A program made the position numbers and the translations under genes. Under the pieces are notes generated by a model. The model did not search any database. It worked only from the letters and a program-made list of their open reading frames with translations, and was not told the DNA's origin. Of a stretch of 64,000 bases of DNA, positions 1 through 8,932 are shown one piece after another (within the stretch, counting starts at the first letter, position 1; each line of letters starts with the position of its first letter). This DNA comes from Pseudomonadota bacterium (lineage in GTDB: Bacteria; Pseudomonadota; Alphaproteobacteria; Sphingomonadales; Sphingomonadaceae): assembly GCA_023387085.1 (NCBI GenBank), contig JAEWIL010000203.1:16583-80582 (forward strand). The letters run 5' to 3'.

Positions 1-1461
1 CAGCGCGACGAGCACCGACAGCGCCATCGCCGAGACGATGGTGACCGAAAACTGGCGATAGATGACGCCGGTCGAGCCGCCGAAAAAGGCCATCGGCAGG
101 AACACCGCCGACAGCACGAGCGCGATCGCGATCAGCGCGACCTGTAATTCCTTCATCGACTCGATCGTCGCCTCGCGCGCCGACATGCCGGGATTTTCTT
201 CCATCAACCGTTCGACATTCTCGACGACGACGATCGCGTCGTCGACCAGCAGCCCGATCGCCAGCGTCAGCCCGAACAGGGTCAGCGTGTTGATCGTGAA
301 TCCCAATATATAAAAGACGCCGAAGGTACCGAGCAGCACGACCGGCACCGCGATCGCGGGGATCAACACCGCCCGCCAGCTTTGCAGGAAGACGAACATG
401 ACCAGGACGACGAGCAGGATCGCCTCGAACAGCGATTTCTGCACCTCGCTGACCGACAGCTTGATGAAGGCGGTCGCATCATTGGCATAGCTGTAGGTCA
501 GGCCGTCGGGGAAATCGGCGGACAGTTCCTCCATGCGCGTCTTGACGCGGTCGGCGGTTTCGAGCGCGTCGGAGCCGGGCGACAGCGAGATCGACATGCC
601 GGCACCCGGATGACCGTTGATGCGGACGATCGTCGCGTAATTTTCGGCGCCGATCTCGACCCGCGCGATATCCTTGATCCGTACGCTTGACCCGTCGGGC
701 AGCGTCTTGAGGACGATATTCTCGAACTGTTCGGCGGTCTGGAGCCGCGACTGTGCGGTCACGGTCGCATTGAGCATCTGCCCCTTGGGTGCCGGCGTAC
801 CGCCGACCTCGCCCGCCGCGACTTCGGCATTCTGCGCGGTGATCGCATTGACGACGTCGCCAGGCATCAGCGATACGGCGGCGAGCCGCTGCGGGTTCAG
901 CCAGATCCGCATCGCATGCGGCGACCCGAACACATTTACATCGCCGACGCCCTCGACGCGCGACAGCGGGTCCTGGATATTCGACGACAGATAATCGGAC
1001 ACGTCCTGGAACGAGCGCGTATCGGTCGTGTCATAGACGCCGACAAGCAGCAGTGTATCCGAATTGGCCTTGGTGACGCGAATACCCTGGCTTTGCACCT
1101 GCTGTGGCAGGCGCGAGATCGCCGAGGCGATCTTGTTCTGCACCTGCACCTGCGCGATGTCGGGGTCGGTCCCTTTGGCGAAGATCGCGGTGATGGTCGC
1201 CTGCCCGCGCGAGCTCGACTGCGAACTGAAATAGAGCAGGCCGTCGATGCCGGTGAGCTGCTGTTCCAGCACCTGCGTAACGCTGTTCTCGATCGCTTCG
1301 GCCGATGCGCCCGGATAGGAAGCGCGAATATTGACCTGCGCGGGCGCGATATCGGGATATTGTTCGATCGGCAGCGAAAAAAGCGCGCCGAGCCCGCCGA
1401 GCATGACGACGATCGCCAGCACCCAAGCGAAAATCGGCCGATCGATAAAGACGCGCGACAT
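1..1461 (-). CDS. RND efflux pump, inner-membrane subunit (partial)
   Basis: Proton-driven inner-membrane pump of a tripartite efflux system, AcrB/MexB-like (HAE-1 type). Only the N-terminal 487 codons are present because the gene runs off the left edge; complete members have about 1,040 residues. Seen are the first membrane helix (about residues 10-30), the periplasmic porter domain, and the membrane block from about residue 340. The paired aspartates of the proton relay fall at residues 407-408 in GLLVDDAIVVVENV, the same numbers as in E. coli AcrB. The ATG follows the adaptor gene's stop by 6 bases, so the two form one operon. The substrate cannot be told from sequence. Confidence 0.95.
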   Translation of the reverse strand, partial: MSRVFIDRPIFAWVLAIVVMLGGLGALFSLPIEQYPDIAPAQVNIRASYPGASAEAIENSVTQVLEQQLTGIDGLLYFSSQSSSRGQATITAIFAKGTDPDIAQVQVQNKIASAISRLPQQVQSQGIRVTKANSDTLLLVGVYDTTDTRSFQDVSDYLSSNIQDPLSRVEGVGDVNVFGSPHAMRIWLNPQRLAAVSLMPGDVVNAITAQNAEVAAGEVGGTPAPKGQMLNATVTAQSRLQTAEQFENIVLKTLPDGSSVRIKDIARVEIGAENYATIVRINGHPGAGMSISLSPGSDALETADRVKTRMEELSADFPDGLTYSYANDATAFIKLSVSEVQKSLFEAILLVVLVMFVFLQSWRAVLIPAIAVPVVLLGTFGVFYILGFTINTLTLFGLTLAIGLLVDDAIVVVENVERLMEENPGMSAREATIESMKELQVALIAIALVLSAVFLPMAFFGGSTGVIYRQFSVTIVSAMALSVLVAL

Positions 1462-1467
1462 GGGGGC

Positions 1468-2646
1468 TTATTTACCTTTCGCCCCGGCGTCCTTGCCTGC
1501 GGGTGCCCCCAACCGCTGCGGACTGTTTGCCGGAACCGGCTTGATCGGCGCGCCCTGCTTCAGGTTGCCGACCCCCTGCGTGATCACCTTTTCGCCGGGC
1601 TTCAGCCCGTCGGTGACGACCCAGTTGGGTCCGGCGGTGCGGTCGGCGACGATCTTGCGCCGCGCCGCCTTGTTGTCCTTGCCGACCAGATAGACGAAGG
1701 CCGATCCGTCGAAATCGCGCTGCACCGCGGCCTGCGGCACGAGGATCGCGGTCGGGTTGATCGCCTGGTCGAACAAGGCGGTCACGAACATGCCGGGCAG
1801 CAGCAAGCCTTGCGGATTCGGGAAGCGCGCGCGCAGCGTCACCGTTCCGGTTTCCTCGCTGACCGTCACCTCCGAGAATTGAACCGTGCCGGGAAGCGCA
1901 TAATCGCTGCCATCCTCCAGCTTCAGGCGCACCGACGTGCCGCCCGGCGTCACCCCGCCGCTCGCGAGCGCCTGGCGCAGGCGAATGAGGTCGGCGCTCG
2001 ACTGCTGCATGTCGACATAGATCGGGTCGGTCCGCTTGATGACCGCGAGCGGCGTCGCCTGGCTCGCGCTGACGAGCCCGCCGGGAGTGACGAGCGAGCG
2101 GCCGATGCGGCCGCTGATCGGCGCCGATACGTTGGTGAAGCGCAGGTTGATCCGCGCGGTTTCGAGCGCCGCGGCACTTTGCGCGACTGCTGCCCGCGCG
2201 CTGCGGGCCTGCGCCAGCGCGTCGCTGTAATCCTGTGCGGCGACGGCCTGGATTTTCGCGAGCGGTTCGAAGCGTTTGGCCTTTTCCTCGGCCGCCTGCG
2301 CGCTGGCGCGCGCGCTCGCGAGGTTCGCCTGCGCCTGATCGACCGCCGCGCGATAGAGGCTCGCATCGATCTGGTAGAGCGGCTGGCCCGCGCGGACGAT
2401 CCCGCCTTCGGTGAACAGGCGTCGCTGCACGATGCCGTTGACCTGCGGCCGGACTTCGCTCGTCTCGAAGGCGACGGTGCGGCCGCCGAGCGACGTCGTC
2501 ACCGGCACCGCTTCCTGCTTGACGATGATATAGCCGACCTCGGCGGACCGGTTGCCGCCCTTGTCTTGTTTGTCCGAACAGGCGCCCAGCGAAAGCATCG
2601 CGACGCTCAGGGCTCCGGCGAGAAGCAGCGGCCTTGTCTTCGTCAT
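1468..2646 (-). CDS. RND efflux periplasmic adaptor (membrane fusion lipoprotein)
   Basis: Periplasmic adaptor linking the RND pump to an outer-membrane channel (HlyD/AcrA family), 392 residues. It has a lipoprotein signal peptide with lipobox LGAC and predicted lipidated Cys23, followed by the split lipoyl/biotinyl-like domain around a helical hairpin rich in Ala and Gln, then beta-barrel and membrane-proximal domains, ending in a basic Gly/Lys tail. The frame stays open well upstream, but the ATG at 2646 gives the correct signal peptide; longer versions would put antisense of kduI in front. It is the first gene of the pump operon. No outer-membrane channel gene is within the window. Confidence 0.93.
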   Translation of the reverse strand: MTKTRPLLLAGALSVAMLSLGACSDKQDKGGNRSAEVGYIIVKQEAVPVTTSLGGRTVAFETSEVRPQVNGIVQRRLFTEGGIVRAGQPLYQIDASLYRAAVDQAQANLASARASAQAAEEKAKRFEPLAKIQAVAAQDYSDALAQARSARAAVAQSAAALETARINLRFTNVSAPISGRIGRSLVTPGGLVSASQATPLAVIKRTDPIYVDMQQSSADLIRLRQALASGGVTPGGTSVRLKLEDGSDYALPGTVQFSEVTVSEETGTVTLRARFPNPQGLLLPGMFVTALFDQAINPTAILVPQAAVQRDFDGSAFVYLVGKDNKAARRKIVADRTAGPNWVVTDGLKPGEKVITQGVGNLKQGAPIKPVPANSPQRLGAPAGKDAGAKGK

Positions 2647-2693
2647 TCGAAATATCCGGTCTCGGTTGTGCCGGGCGGCTGGGGAGTCGGCGC

Positions 2694-2722
2694 TATTCAG
2701 CCGAATGACAGGGGCCATGCAA
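2694..2722 (-). promoter_or_regulatory. Candidate sigma-70-type promoter for the RND operon
   Basis: Read on the minus strand, TTGCAT (2722-2717) and TGAATA (2699-2694) are separated by 17 bases, a good -35/-10 pair. It would start transcription near 2687, about 40 bases before the adaptor ATG. The inference rests on sequence alone. The start codon has no strong Shine-Dalgarno. Confidence 0.4.
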
Positions 2723-2794
2723 GCGGTTTCAGGGCTTTGCGACAAAGTACGACAATTTCGTCTCCGGCTCCGTCGCCGGCCCGGCAATCGATAT

Positions 2795-2809
2795 TGACAC
2801 CGGTTACCA
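2795..2809 (+). promoter_or_regulatory. LacI-type operator candidate upstream of kduI
   Basis: TGACACCGGTTACCA is centred on the palindromic core ACCGGT, 68 bases before the kduI ATG. Its left ten bases, TGACACCGGT, are identical to the palindrome at 6768-6781 between the LacI regulator and the exuT-uxaC-uxuB unit. A TTGACA at 2794-2799 overlaps it, fitting repression by occlusion. That the regulator at 5588-6640 binds here is inferred. Confidence 0.5.
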
Positions 2810-2877
2810 TCGGTTATAGCAGTCAAGCCTGACGATGCACCGCGACATCGCGAGATTTTTTCGACGAGGATGCCATA

Positions 2878-3714
2878 ATGTTCTGCAAAATCTATCACGC
2901 GACCCACCCCGACATGATGGAATGTGTCGACAACGGGGCGTTGCGCGATCGCTATCTCGTTGGCGGCATGTTCGAGGATGGCAAGGTCAACCTCAACTAT
3001 TCGCATAACGAACGCTTCGTCATCGGCGGCGCGGTGCCCAAAGGCGCGCCGCTGAAGCTGCCGGAGCAGGCCGAACCGGCGTCGGCGGCGGGGCATCCCT
3101 TCCTCGAGCGGCGCGAAATGGCGGCGGTCAACATCGGTACGACGGGCGCGATCAGCGTCGATGGTCGGCGGTTCGAGATGAAGAACAAGGAATGCCTCTA
3201 CATCCCGATGGGGTCGAAAGATGTCGTGTTCGAGGGCGAAGGCGCGCGCTTCTATCTGGCCTCCCTCCCGGCGCACAAGACCTGCCCGATCAAGCATATC
3301 ACGCTCGATCAGGCGAACCCGCTGGCGCGCGGCGACCTCGCCAATTCGAACCAGCGGACAATCTATCAGCTCGTGATCCCCGGTGTGTGCGAAAGCGCGC
3401 AACTGCTCCTCGGCCTGACCGTGCTCGAGGAAGGCAGCGTATGGAACACGATGCCGCCGCATCTCCACGACCGGCGCAGCGAAATCTATCTCTATTTCGA
3501 CCTGCCCGAGGAGAATGACCGCATCTTCCACTATATGGGCGAACCCGACAGCATGCGGCACATCGTGATTGCGAACGAAGAAGCGGTGATCAGCCCGCCC
3601 TGGTCGGTCCACATGGGGTCGGGGACGAAGAAATATGCTTTCATCTGGGCGATGGGCGGCGAGAATCTCGACTATACCGACATGAACGTCCTCGACATTT
3701 GCCAGCTGAAGTGA
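2878..3714 (+). CDS. kduI: 5-keto-4-deoxyuronate isomerase
   Basis: Cupin-fold isomerase converting 5-keto-4-deoxyuronate, formed spontaneously from unsaturated uronates released by pectate or glycosaminoglycan lyases, to 2,5-diketo-3-deoxygluconate in the cytoplasm. At 278 residues it has the length of E. coli KduI. The zinc ligands are visible as His195, His197 and Glu202 (HLHDRRSE) and His245 (SVHMGSG), nearly the same numbering as the characterised enzyme. The start is preceded by GAGG. The stop TGA shares a base with the kduD ATG, so the two are translationally coupled. Part of the LacI-linked uronate locus. Confidence 0.96.
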   Translation: MFCKIYHATHPDMMECVDNGALRDRYLVGGMFEDGKVNLNYSHNERFVIGGAVPKGAPLKLPEQAEPASAAGHPFLERREMAAVNIGTTGAISVDGRRFEMKNKECLYIPMGSKDVVFEGEGARFYLASLPAHKTCPIKHITLDQANPLARGDLANSNQRTIYQLVIPGVCESAQLLLGLTVLEEGSVWNTMPPHLHDRRSEIYLYFDLPEENDRIFHYMGEPDSMRHIVIANEEAVISPPWSVHMGSGTKKYAFIWAMGGENLDYTDMNVLDICQLK

Positions 3715-4469
3715 TGGCCGGCATGTTCGACCTCACTGGAAAAGTCGCGCTCGTCACCGGCGCCAATACCGGAATCGGACAGGGGATCGCGCTTGCGCTC
3801 GCCGGAGCCGGAGCGGATATCGCCGCCGCCGGCCGTTCGCCGGCCGCCGAAACCGTTGCCAAGGTCCGCGAACTCGGGCGGAAGGGCGAAAACTTTGCTG
3901 CCGACCTGTCGAGCGTCGGCGCGGTGCAACCGCTCGTCGACACGGTGCTCGCCGAGTTCGGGCGCATCGACATCCTCGTCAACAACGCCGGGATCATCCG
4001 CCGCGCCGACGCGGTCGACTTCACCGAAGCCGACTGGGATGCGGTGATGGATACCAATCTCAAGACGCTTTTCTTCCTGTGCCAGAGCGTCGGGCGGCAC
4101 ATGATCGCGCGCGGAAGCGGCAAGATCATCAACATCGCCTCGATGCTCACCTTCCAGGGCGGTATCCGCGTCCCGAGCTACACCGCGTCCAAATCGGGCG
4201 TCGGCGGCCTGACCAAGCTGCTCGCGAACGAATGGGCGGCGAAGGGCATCCAGGTCAACGCGATCGCGCCCGGCTATATTGCAACAAACAACACGATCGG
4301 CTTGCAGGCCGACGAAACGCGCAACCGCCAGATTGTCGAGCGCATTCCCGCAGGCCGCTGGGGCGATCCCGCCGATCTCGGCGGTGCCGCGGTATTCCTC
4401 GCCTCGGCGGCGTCGGACTATGTGCAGGGCCATATCCTCGCCGTCGACGGCGGCTGGCTCGCGCGGTAA
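3714..4469 (+). CDS. kduD: 2-dehydro-3-deoxy-D-gluconate 5-dehydrogenase (SDR)
   Basis: Short-chain dehydrogenase reducing 2,5-diketo-3-deoxygluconate to 2-keto-3-deoxygluconate with NAD(P)H, the step after KduI. With the ATG at 3714 it is 251 residues, close to the family's 253. Visible are the nucleotide loop TGANTGIG (15-22), NNAG (90-93), Ser143 and the catalytic YTASK with Tyr156 and Lys160. An upstream in-frame codon at 3699 would overlap kduI further and is not needed. The name rests on family resemblance plus the KduI partner; alone it could be another SDR. Confidence 0.9.
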   Translation: MAGMFDLTGKVALVTGANTGIGQGIALALAGAGADIAAAGRSPAAETVAKVRELGRKGENFAADLSSVGAVQPLVDTVLAEFGRIDILVNNAGIIRRADAVDFTEADWDAVMDTNLKTLFFLCQSVGRHMIARGSGKIINIASMLTFQGGIRVPSYTASKSGVGGLTKLLANEWAAKGIQVNAIAPGYIATNNTIGLQADETRNRQIVERIPAGRWGDPADLGGAAVFLASAASDYVQGHILAVDGGWLAR

Positions 4470-4483
4470 GCAAACCCAAGGCG

Positions 4484-4563
4484 GGCTGAGCTTGTCGAAG
4501 CACCGTCCTGCCTTCTACTGCTCAAGGAAAAGAACGGCCCTTCGACAAACTCGGGGCGAACGG
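4484..4563. repeat. Dispersed palindromic repeat (TTGTCGAAG type)
   Basis: GAGCTTGTCGAAG near the left end is matched by CTTCGACAAACTC near the right end, giving an imperfect inverted repeat that fills the kduD-kdgK gap. It resembles the 20551 and 42441 elements in layout (paired arms, GCGAACGG-type end) but differs in sequence. It could fold in the transcript between the two genes. Confidence 0.6.
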
Positions 4564-4570
4564 AGTTGCG

Positions 4571-5584
4571 ATGGCATACGGCAAGCTGGTCTTCTTCGGC
4601 GAATTGCTGATCCGCCTCACCGCGCCGGGTAACGAGCTGCTGATGCAGTCGCCGTCGCTCGCGCTCCATGTCGGCGGCGCCGAGGCGAATGTCGCGATCG
4701 GGCTCGCGCACCTCGGCCATGACACCGCCATGATCGGTAAGGTCCCTTCCAATGCGCTGGGTCGCGGCGCGGTGGCGGCGGTGCGCGGCGCGAATGTCGA
4801 TTGCTCCGCCGTCACCACCGGTTCCGGACGCATGGGCCTCTATTTCCTCAGCGTCGGTACCGGGCTGCGTGCGTCCGAGATCGTCTATGATCGCGAGGGG
4901 TCGAGTTTCGCGGCGACGGGACCGGAAGACTATGATTTCGACCGGCTGCTCGCCGGCGCGCGGCTGCTCCATCTTTCGGGCATCACCCCCGCGCTCGGTC
5001 CGCGCCCGGCCGCCGCGGCACTTGCCGCCGCGCGCGCGGCGAAGCGGCTCGGTGTCCCGGTCAGCTTCGACGGCAATTATCGCGCGATGCTGTGGGAGGC
5101 CTGGGACAGCGATCCGCGTGCGATCCTGTCCGAGCTGATCGGCATGGCAGACATCCTGTTCGGCAACCATCGCGATCTGTCGCTGGTGCTGGGTCGCGAG
5201 TTCGGCGGCGACGGCGAGGACCGGCGGCGCGAAGCGGCGGACGCGGGCTTTGCCGCGTTTCCGGGCCTCAAAATGATCGCATCGACGGCGCGCCATGTGC
5301 TGACCGCCGATCACCACCGTATCGCCGCGCGCGCCGACCTGCGCGACGGCGCGCACCAGACGGGCGAGATCGACGTCACCGGCATCGTCGACCGCATCGG
5401 CGCGGGCGATGCGTTTGCGGCGGCAGTACTCCACGCGCATCTGGCAGGCGGCAACGCGCGCGCGATGGCCGAAACCGGCCTCGCGCTGACCTGCCTCAAA
5501 CATTCGCTGCCGGGCGACGCGAGCCGTTTCACACAGGCCGACATCGACGCATTTCACGCCGGAGGCCTCGACGTCCGGCGCTAG
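4571..5584 (+). CDS. kdgK: 2-keto-3-deoxygluconate kinase
   Basis: PfkB/ribokinase-family sugar kinase making 2-keto-3-deoxy-6-phosphogluconate (KDPG) from KDG and ATP. It is 337 residues. The N-terminal FFGELLIRL and HVGGAEANVAIGLA (substrate side), FDGNYR in the middle, and the C-terminal GAGDAFAAAVLHA with the catalytic Asp are the family signatures. It lies 101 bases after kduD across a repeat element. It collects flux from both KduI-KduD and the glucuronate branch downstream. The KDPG aldolase that should follow is not in the window. Confidence 0.92.
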   Translation: MAYGKLVFFGELLIRLTAPGNELLMQSPSLALHVGGAEANVAIGLAHLGHDTAMIGKVPSNALGRGAVAAVRGANVDCSAVTTGSGRMGLYFLSVGTGLRASEIVYDREGSSFAATGPEDYDFDRLLAGARLLHLSGITPALGPRPAAAALAAARAAKRLGVPVSFDGNYRAMLWEAWDSDPRAILSELIGMADILFGNHRDLSLVLGREFGGDGEDRRREAADAGFAAFPGLKMIASTARHVLTADHHRIAARADLRDGAHQTGEIDVTGIVDRIGAGDAFAAAVLHAHLAGGNARAMAETGLALTCLKHSLPGDASRFTQADIDAFHAGGLDVRR

Positions 5585-5587
5585 ACC

Positions 5588-6640
5588 CTAGCGTTTCGCG
5601 GCGGCGACAGACTGGCGTTCGATGAAGGTCGACGCCATCACCGGGCTCTCGCCCTCGACGATCTTCGCGTTCGGCCCCAGAAAATCGGCCACCAGGGTGC
5701 GCGCGGCGCGCGTTCCCATCTCCCGGATCGGCCAGCGCACCGTGCTCAGCGCCGGCCAGATGTGCGTCGCGGTCGGCGAATCGTCGAAGCCGATGATCGA
5801 CAGATCGTCCGGCACTGCGATGCCCTTGCCGTGCGCGACGCTCATCACGCCCGCCGCCATTTCGTCGTTCGAACAGAAGATCGCGGTCGGCGGGGGTGCG
5901 AGCGACAGCAGTTTCTCGCCCGCCTCGATCCCGGCGGCGTAACGATAATTGCCAGGAACATAGAGTTCGTCCGGCAGCGACAGGCCGGCATCGGCCATCG
6001 CCTCGCGAAATCCTTCCTCGCGTTCGGCGGCCGAGCGGAAGCCGACGGGACCGCGCACGAAGCCGATCCGGCGATGCCCGAGCGCGACGAGCCGCCTGAC
6101 CGCTTCGCCGACGACTTCGCGGTCGTTCGACGACACGCAATGCTTTGCATCGTCGAGCAACGCCGACCCGACCCGCACGTATCGAACGCCCAGATCCTCG
6201 CACAGCTTGGCCAGTTCGTCGTTCTCGGAAATCGGCGGCAGCAGCATCGCACCGATCGGCCGCTGCTTTTCGAGGAAGATGCGAACATCGTCGAGCATCC
6301 GGTCCGATTCGCGATCGACCGGACGGACGAGTAGCGCGAGGTCGCTGTCCTTGATCGCGTCGAGCACACCCTGCTGAAAATTGAGCACCGTCTGCGCGTT
6401 CGGGTTGTCGTGGAGCAGCGCGATCAGGAAGTTACGCCGGAAAGCAAGCGCGCGCGCCTGCGGGTTGGGAACGAAGCCAAGCTGATCGATCGCTCCCTGT
6501 ACTGCCTTGCGCGTTTTCTCGCTGATGAATTCGGAGCGGTTGATAACCCGGCTGACGGTTTTCTTGGATACTCCGGCGAGCGCCGCCACGTCATTGATCG
6601 TCGGTTGCTTGCCCGTCTTGCCGGTCGTTCGTCCCGCCAT
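5588..6640 (-). CDS. LacI-family transcriptional regulator of the uronate locus
   Basis: DNA-binding repressor, 350 residues. The N-terminal LacI helix-turn-helix is clear (TINDVAALAGVSKKTVSRV, about residues 14-32) with the hinge region after it, followed by a periplasmic-binding-protein-like effector domain. It sits tail-to-tail with kdgK (3-base gap) and head-to-head with the exuT unit. The shared region carries the perfect palindrome GACACCGGTGTC, so it probably controls both plus-strand units and perhaps itself. The effector is likely a uronate or KDG-type intermediate, by analogy with KdgR/UxuR-like roles; that is inference. Confidence 0.92.
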   Translation of the reverse strand: MAGRTTGKTGKQPTINDVAALAGVSKKTVSRVINRSEFISEKTRKAVQGAIDQLGFVPNPQARALAFRRNFLIALLHDNPNAQTVLNFQQGVLDAIKDSDLALLVRPVDRESDRMLDDVRIFLEKQRPIGAMLLPPISENDELAKLCEDLGVRYVRVGSALLDDAKHCVSSNDREVVGEAVRRLVALGHRRIGFVRGPVGFRSAAEREEGFREAMADAGLSLPDELYVPGNYRYAAGIEAGEKLLSLAPPPTAIFCSNDEMAAGVMSVAHGKGIAVPDDLSIIGFDDSPTATHIWPALSTVRWPIREMGTRAARTLVADFLGPNAKIVEGESPVMASTFIERQSVAAAKR

Positions 6641-6768
6641 AAATACGCTTTCTCTCCATCGTGCCGGCGCATCCTTGACGGACGGCCCCAGCTTTCCGGC
6701 CCGATTGAATCCCTGTGAGCGTTCGGGAACGCAAAATCAACCGTACCCGCGGCTAATCGCTTGCCTTT

Positions 6769-6780
6769 GACACCGGTGTC
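6769..6780. promoter_or_regulatory. Perfect palindromic operator GACACCGGTGTC
   Basis: A 12-base perfect palindrome with flanking T on both sides, in the 177-base gap between the LacI gene and the plus-strand uronate transport/catabolism unit. A TTGACA (6767-6772) overlaps it, so a bound repressor would block a -35 box. It shares TGACACCGGT with the site before kduI. CG-centred palindromes are typical for LacI-family proteins. Confidence 0.6.
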
Positions 6781-6817
6781 TTTTAGAACGGACCTTGGAA
6801 GAGGGAAAAGGACGAAA

Positions 6818-7603
6818 ATGCCGGCGAGCGAAGAACAGCAGAATATTGCCCGGGCGTTTCTTTCGGCGCGCGCAAAAAAGACACCGCTTACCTCCTATCC
6901 GGGGCCGCTGCCGGAAACCATGGCGGATGCGTACGGCATCCAGGATACGGCGATCGCGATCGACGGGCGCCGCATCGGCGGCTGGAAAGTCGGCCGCATC
7001 GCGGACGATCTGGTCGATGCCTATGGCGACAACCGGCTCGCCGGCCCCATTTTCAGCGACGAGATTTTCGACGGCGCGGCGGGCGACGGTCCCGTCATGC
7101 CTGTTTATGCAGCGGGCTTTGCAGCGGCCGAGGCGGAAGTGCTGCTTTGTTTCGGCACGGTGGGCGAGCGCGATCACGACCGTGAATCGATCAAGGGATG
7201 CATCGCCGCGGTCCATGCGGGAATCGAGATCGCAAGTTCGCCCTTTCCGGCGATCAACCGCCATGGACCGGCCGTCACCGCGTCCGACTATGGCAATAAC
7301 AAGGGACTGGTGGTCGGCCCCGCGATCCCGGACTGGCGCGATGTCGACCTGATCCGCATGCCGGTCGAATTTTTCATCGACGACGCCCGCGTCGGCGCCG
7401 CGACGATGGAAACGATGCTCGACGGACCGTTCGGCGCGGCGCTGTTTCTGGTCCGCACCCTGCGAAGACGCGGCATCGCGATTCCGCCGGGTACCTGGGT
7501 ATCGACCGGCGCGATCACCGGAATTCACGAAATCGCACCCGGCCAAAGGGGTGAAGCATTGTTCGACGGAAAAATCCGCGTCCGTTGCTCGATTACGAGC
7601 TAA
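6818..7603 (+). CDS. 2-keto-4-pentenoate hydratase-like protein (FAH superfamily)
   Basis: 261-residue protein resembling 2-oxopent-4-enoate hydratases (MhpD type) of the fumarylacetoacetate hydrolase superfamily, which hydrate or cleave 2-keto acids with a divalent metal. Recognisable are IGGWKVGR, the acidic EAEVLL region, HAGIEIASS and the C-terminal GTWVSTGAITGIHEI. The ATG at 6818 follows a purine-rich GGAAGAGGGAAAAGG. It opens the unit that continues with exuT 22 bases later. Aromatic meta-cleavage genes are absent, so its substrate here is probably a uronate-derived keto-deoxy acid; the reaction is not known. Confidence 0.75.
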   Translation: MPASEEQQNIARAFLSARAKKTPLTSYPGPLPETMADAYGIQDTAIAIDGRRIGGWKVGRIADDLVDAYGDNRLAGPIFSDEIFDGAAGDGPVMPVYAAGFAAAEAEVLLCFGTVGERDHDRESIKGCIAAVHAGIEIASSPFPAINRHGPAVTASDYGNNKGLVVGPAIPDWRDVDLIRMPVEFFIDDARVGAATMETMLDGPFGAALFLVRTLRRRGIAIPPGTWVSTGAITGIHEIAPGQRGEALFDGKIRVRCSITS

Positions 7604-7624
7604 GCTCAGCATTGGGAGAGTGGT

Positions 7625-8932
7625 ATGGCAGAGGCAACCGCGGGTATAACCCCGCCCGCGCAGCGTGCGGGTCGCTACCGCTGGATCATCGTGGCGCTGC
7701 TCTTCGCCGCGACGACGGTCAATTATATCGACCGCACGATGCTCGGCCTGCTCGCTCCCGTTCTCGGCGACGAGATGCGGTGGAGTGAGAATGATTATGG
7801 CAACATCGTCACCGCCTTTCAGGCCGCCTATGCCGTCGGCTTTCTGTTGATGGGCTGGCTGATCGACCGGTTCGGCCCCAGGATCGGCTATGCCATCGCG
7901 ATCTCGGTCTGGACGGTCGGGCATGTCGCTCACGGTTTTGCCGGGTCTGTGGTTTCCTTCATGCTGGCACGTTCGGTGCTTGGGGTCGGCGAAGCCGGCC
8001 ACTTTCCCTCGGTCGTTCGCGCGTCGAGCGAATGGTTCCCGCAAAAGGAGCGCGCCTATGCGATCGGGTGGGTCAACAGCGCGACGACGATCGGTGTCAT
8101 CCTGACCGCGCCGACATTATGGCTGTTCATGACGCTGTTCGGCTTCGACTGGCGAGAAACCTTCATTTACACCGGTCTTTTCGGCGTCATCCTTTTGCTG
8201 CTCTGGCTTCGTCTCTACAGCAATCCGCGCGAAAGCGGGAAAGTGAGCGAAGCCGAACTTGCGTGGATCGAGCATGATCCGCCCGAAAGGGTCGAGCGCA
8301 TCGGCTGGGCGCGCATCGTCACCAAGCGCGAGGCCTGGGCGTTCGCCGCCGCCAAATTCCTGACCGATCCGGTCTGGTTCCTGATGCTGTTCTGGCTGCC
8401 CAAATATTTCGCCACCACTTATGATGTCGATTTGAAGGTCGTGCTGCTGCCGATGATCATCATGTATCTGTTGTCCGACGTCGGCAGCATTGCCGGCGGC
8501 TGGGTGTCGTCGAAGCTGATCCACAGCGGGCGCAGCGTCAATTTTGCGCGCAAGGCGACGATGCTGGGCGCCGGATGTTGCGTGTTGCCGCTGTTGGTCG
8601 TTACCGGGATCGCCAATATGTGGCTCGCGGTGCTGCTGATCGGCGTCGCGCTCGCGGGGCACCAGGCCTTTTCCTCGACCTTGCTGTCGACGCCGCCGGA
8701 CATGTTCCCGAAACGCGCGGTCGGATCGGTGATCGGGCTCGGCGGTTTCATGGGCGGTATTGGCGGAATGATCATGGCGAAGTCGACCGGCCTCGTGCTC
8801 GATGCGACGGGAGGCAATTACACCTTGATCTTCGCGGTGTGCACGATCGTCTATTTCCTCGCGGTGTTCGCGATCCATCTGCTGAGCCCGCGCCTTGAGC
8901 CGGTCGCAGTGGAAAGCGCCGCCGCCGCATGA
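7625..8932 (+). CDS. exuT: Hexuronate MFS transporter
   Basis: Major facilitator superfamily permease of the anion:cation symporter group (ExuT/GudP/UhpC relatives), 435 residues with about 12 hydrophobic segments. The NYIDRTMLGLLAP start of helix 1, the loop DRFGPRIGYA, and GVGEAGHFPSVVRASSEWFP in helix 4 are typical of hexuronate porters. GGGAGAG precedes the ATG. The next gene starts inside its stop (ATGA at 8929). Position between catabolic genes argues for uptake of glucuronate or galacturonate; which one cannot be read directly, but uxaC-uxuB next door favours glucuronate. Confidence 0.88.
   Translation: MAEATAGITPPAQRAGRYRWIIVALLFAATTVNYIDRTMLGLLAPVLGDEMRWSENDYGNIVTAFQAAYAVGFLLMGWLIDRFGPRIGYAIAISVWTVGHVAHGFAGSVVSFMLARSVLGVGEAGHFPSVVRASSEWFPQKERAYAIGWVNSATTIGVILTAPTLWLFMTLFGFDWRETFIYTGLFGVILLLLWLRLYSNPRESGKVSEAELAWIEHDPPERVERIGWARIVTKREAWAFAAAKFLTDPVWFLMLFWLPKYFATTYDVDLKVVLLPMIIMYLLSDVGSIAGGWVSSKLIHSGRSVNFARKATMLGAGCCVLPLLVVTGIANMWLAVLLIGVALAGHQAFSSTLLSTPPDMFPKRAVGSVIGLGGFMGGIGGMIMAKSTGLVLDATGGNYTLIFAVCTIVYFLAVFAIHLLSPRLEPVAVESAAAA

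Noticed and set aside
916..2832. Plus-strand open frame of 638 codons
   Set aside because: It runs antisense to the RND pump and adaptor genes, whose protein motifs are unambiguous; the plus frame has no recognisable domain.
2647..3612. N-terminal extension of the RND adaptor frame into kduI antisense
   Set aside because: The extension has no family resemblance, while the ATG at 2646 gives a clean lipoprotein signal peptide and kduI is certain on the other strand.
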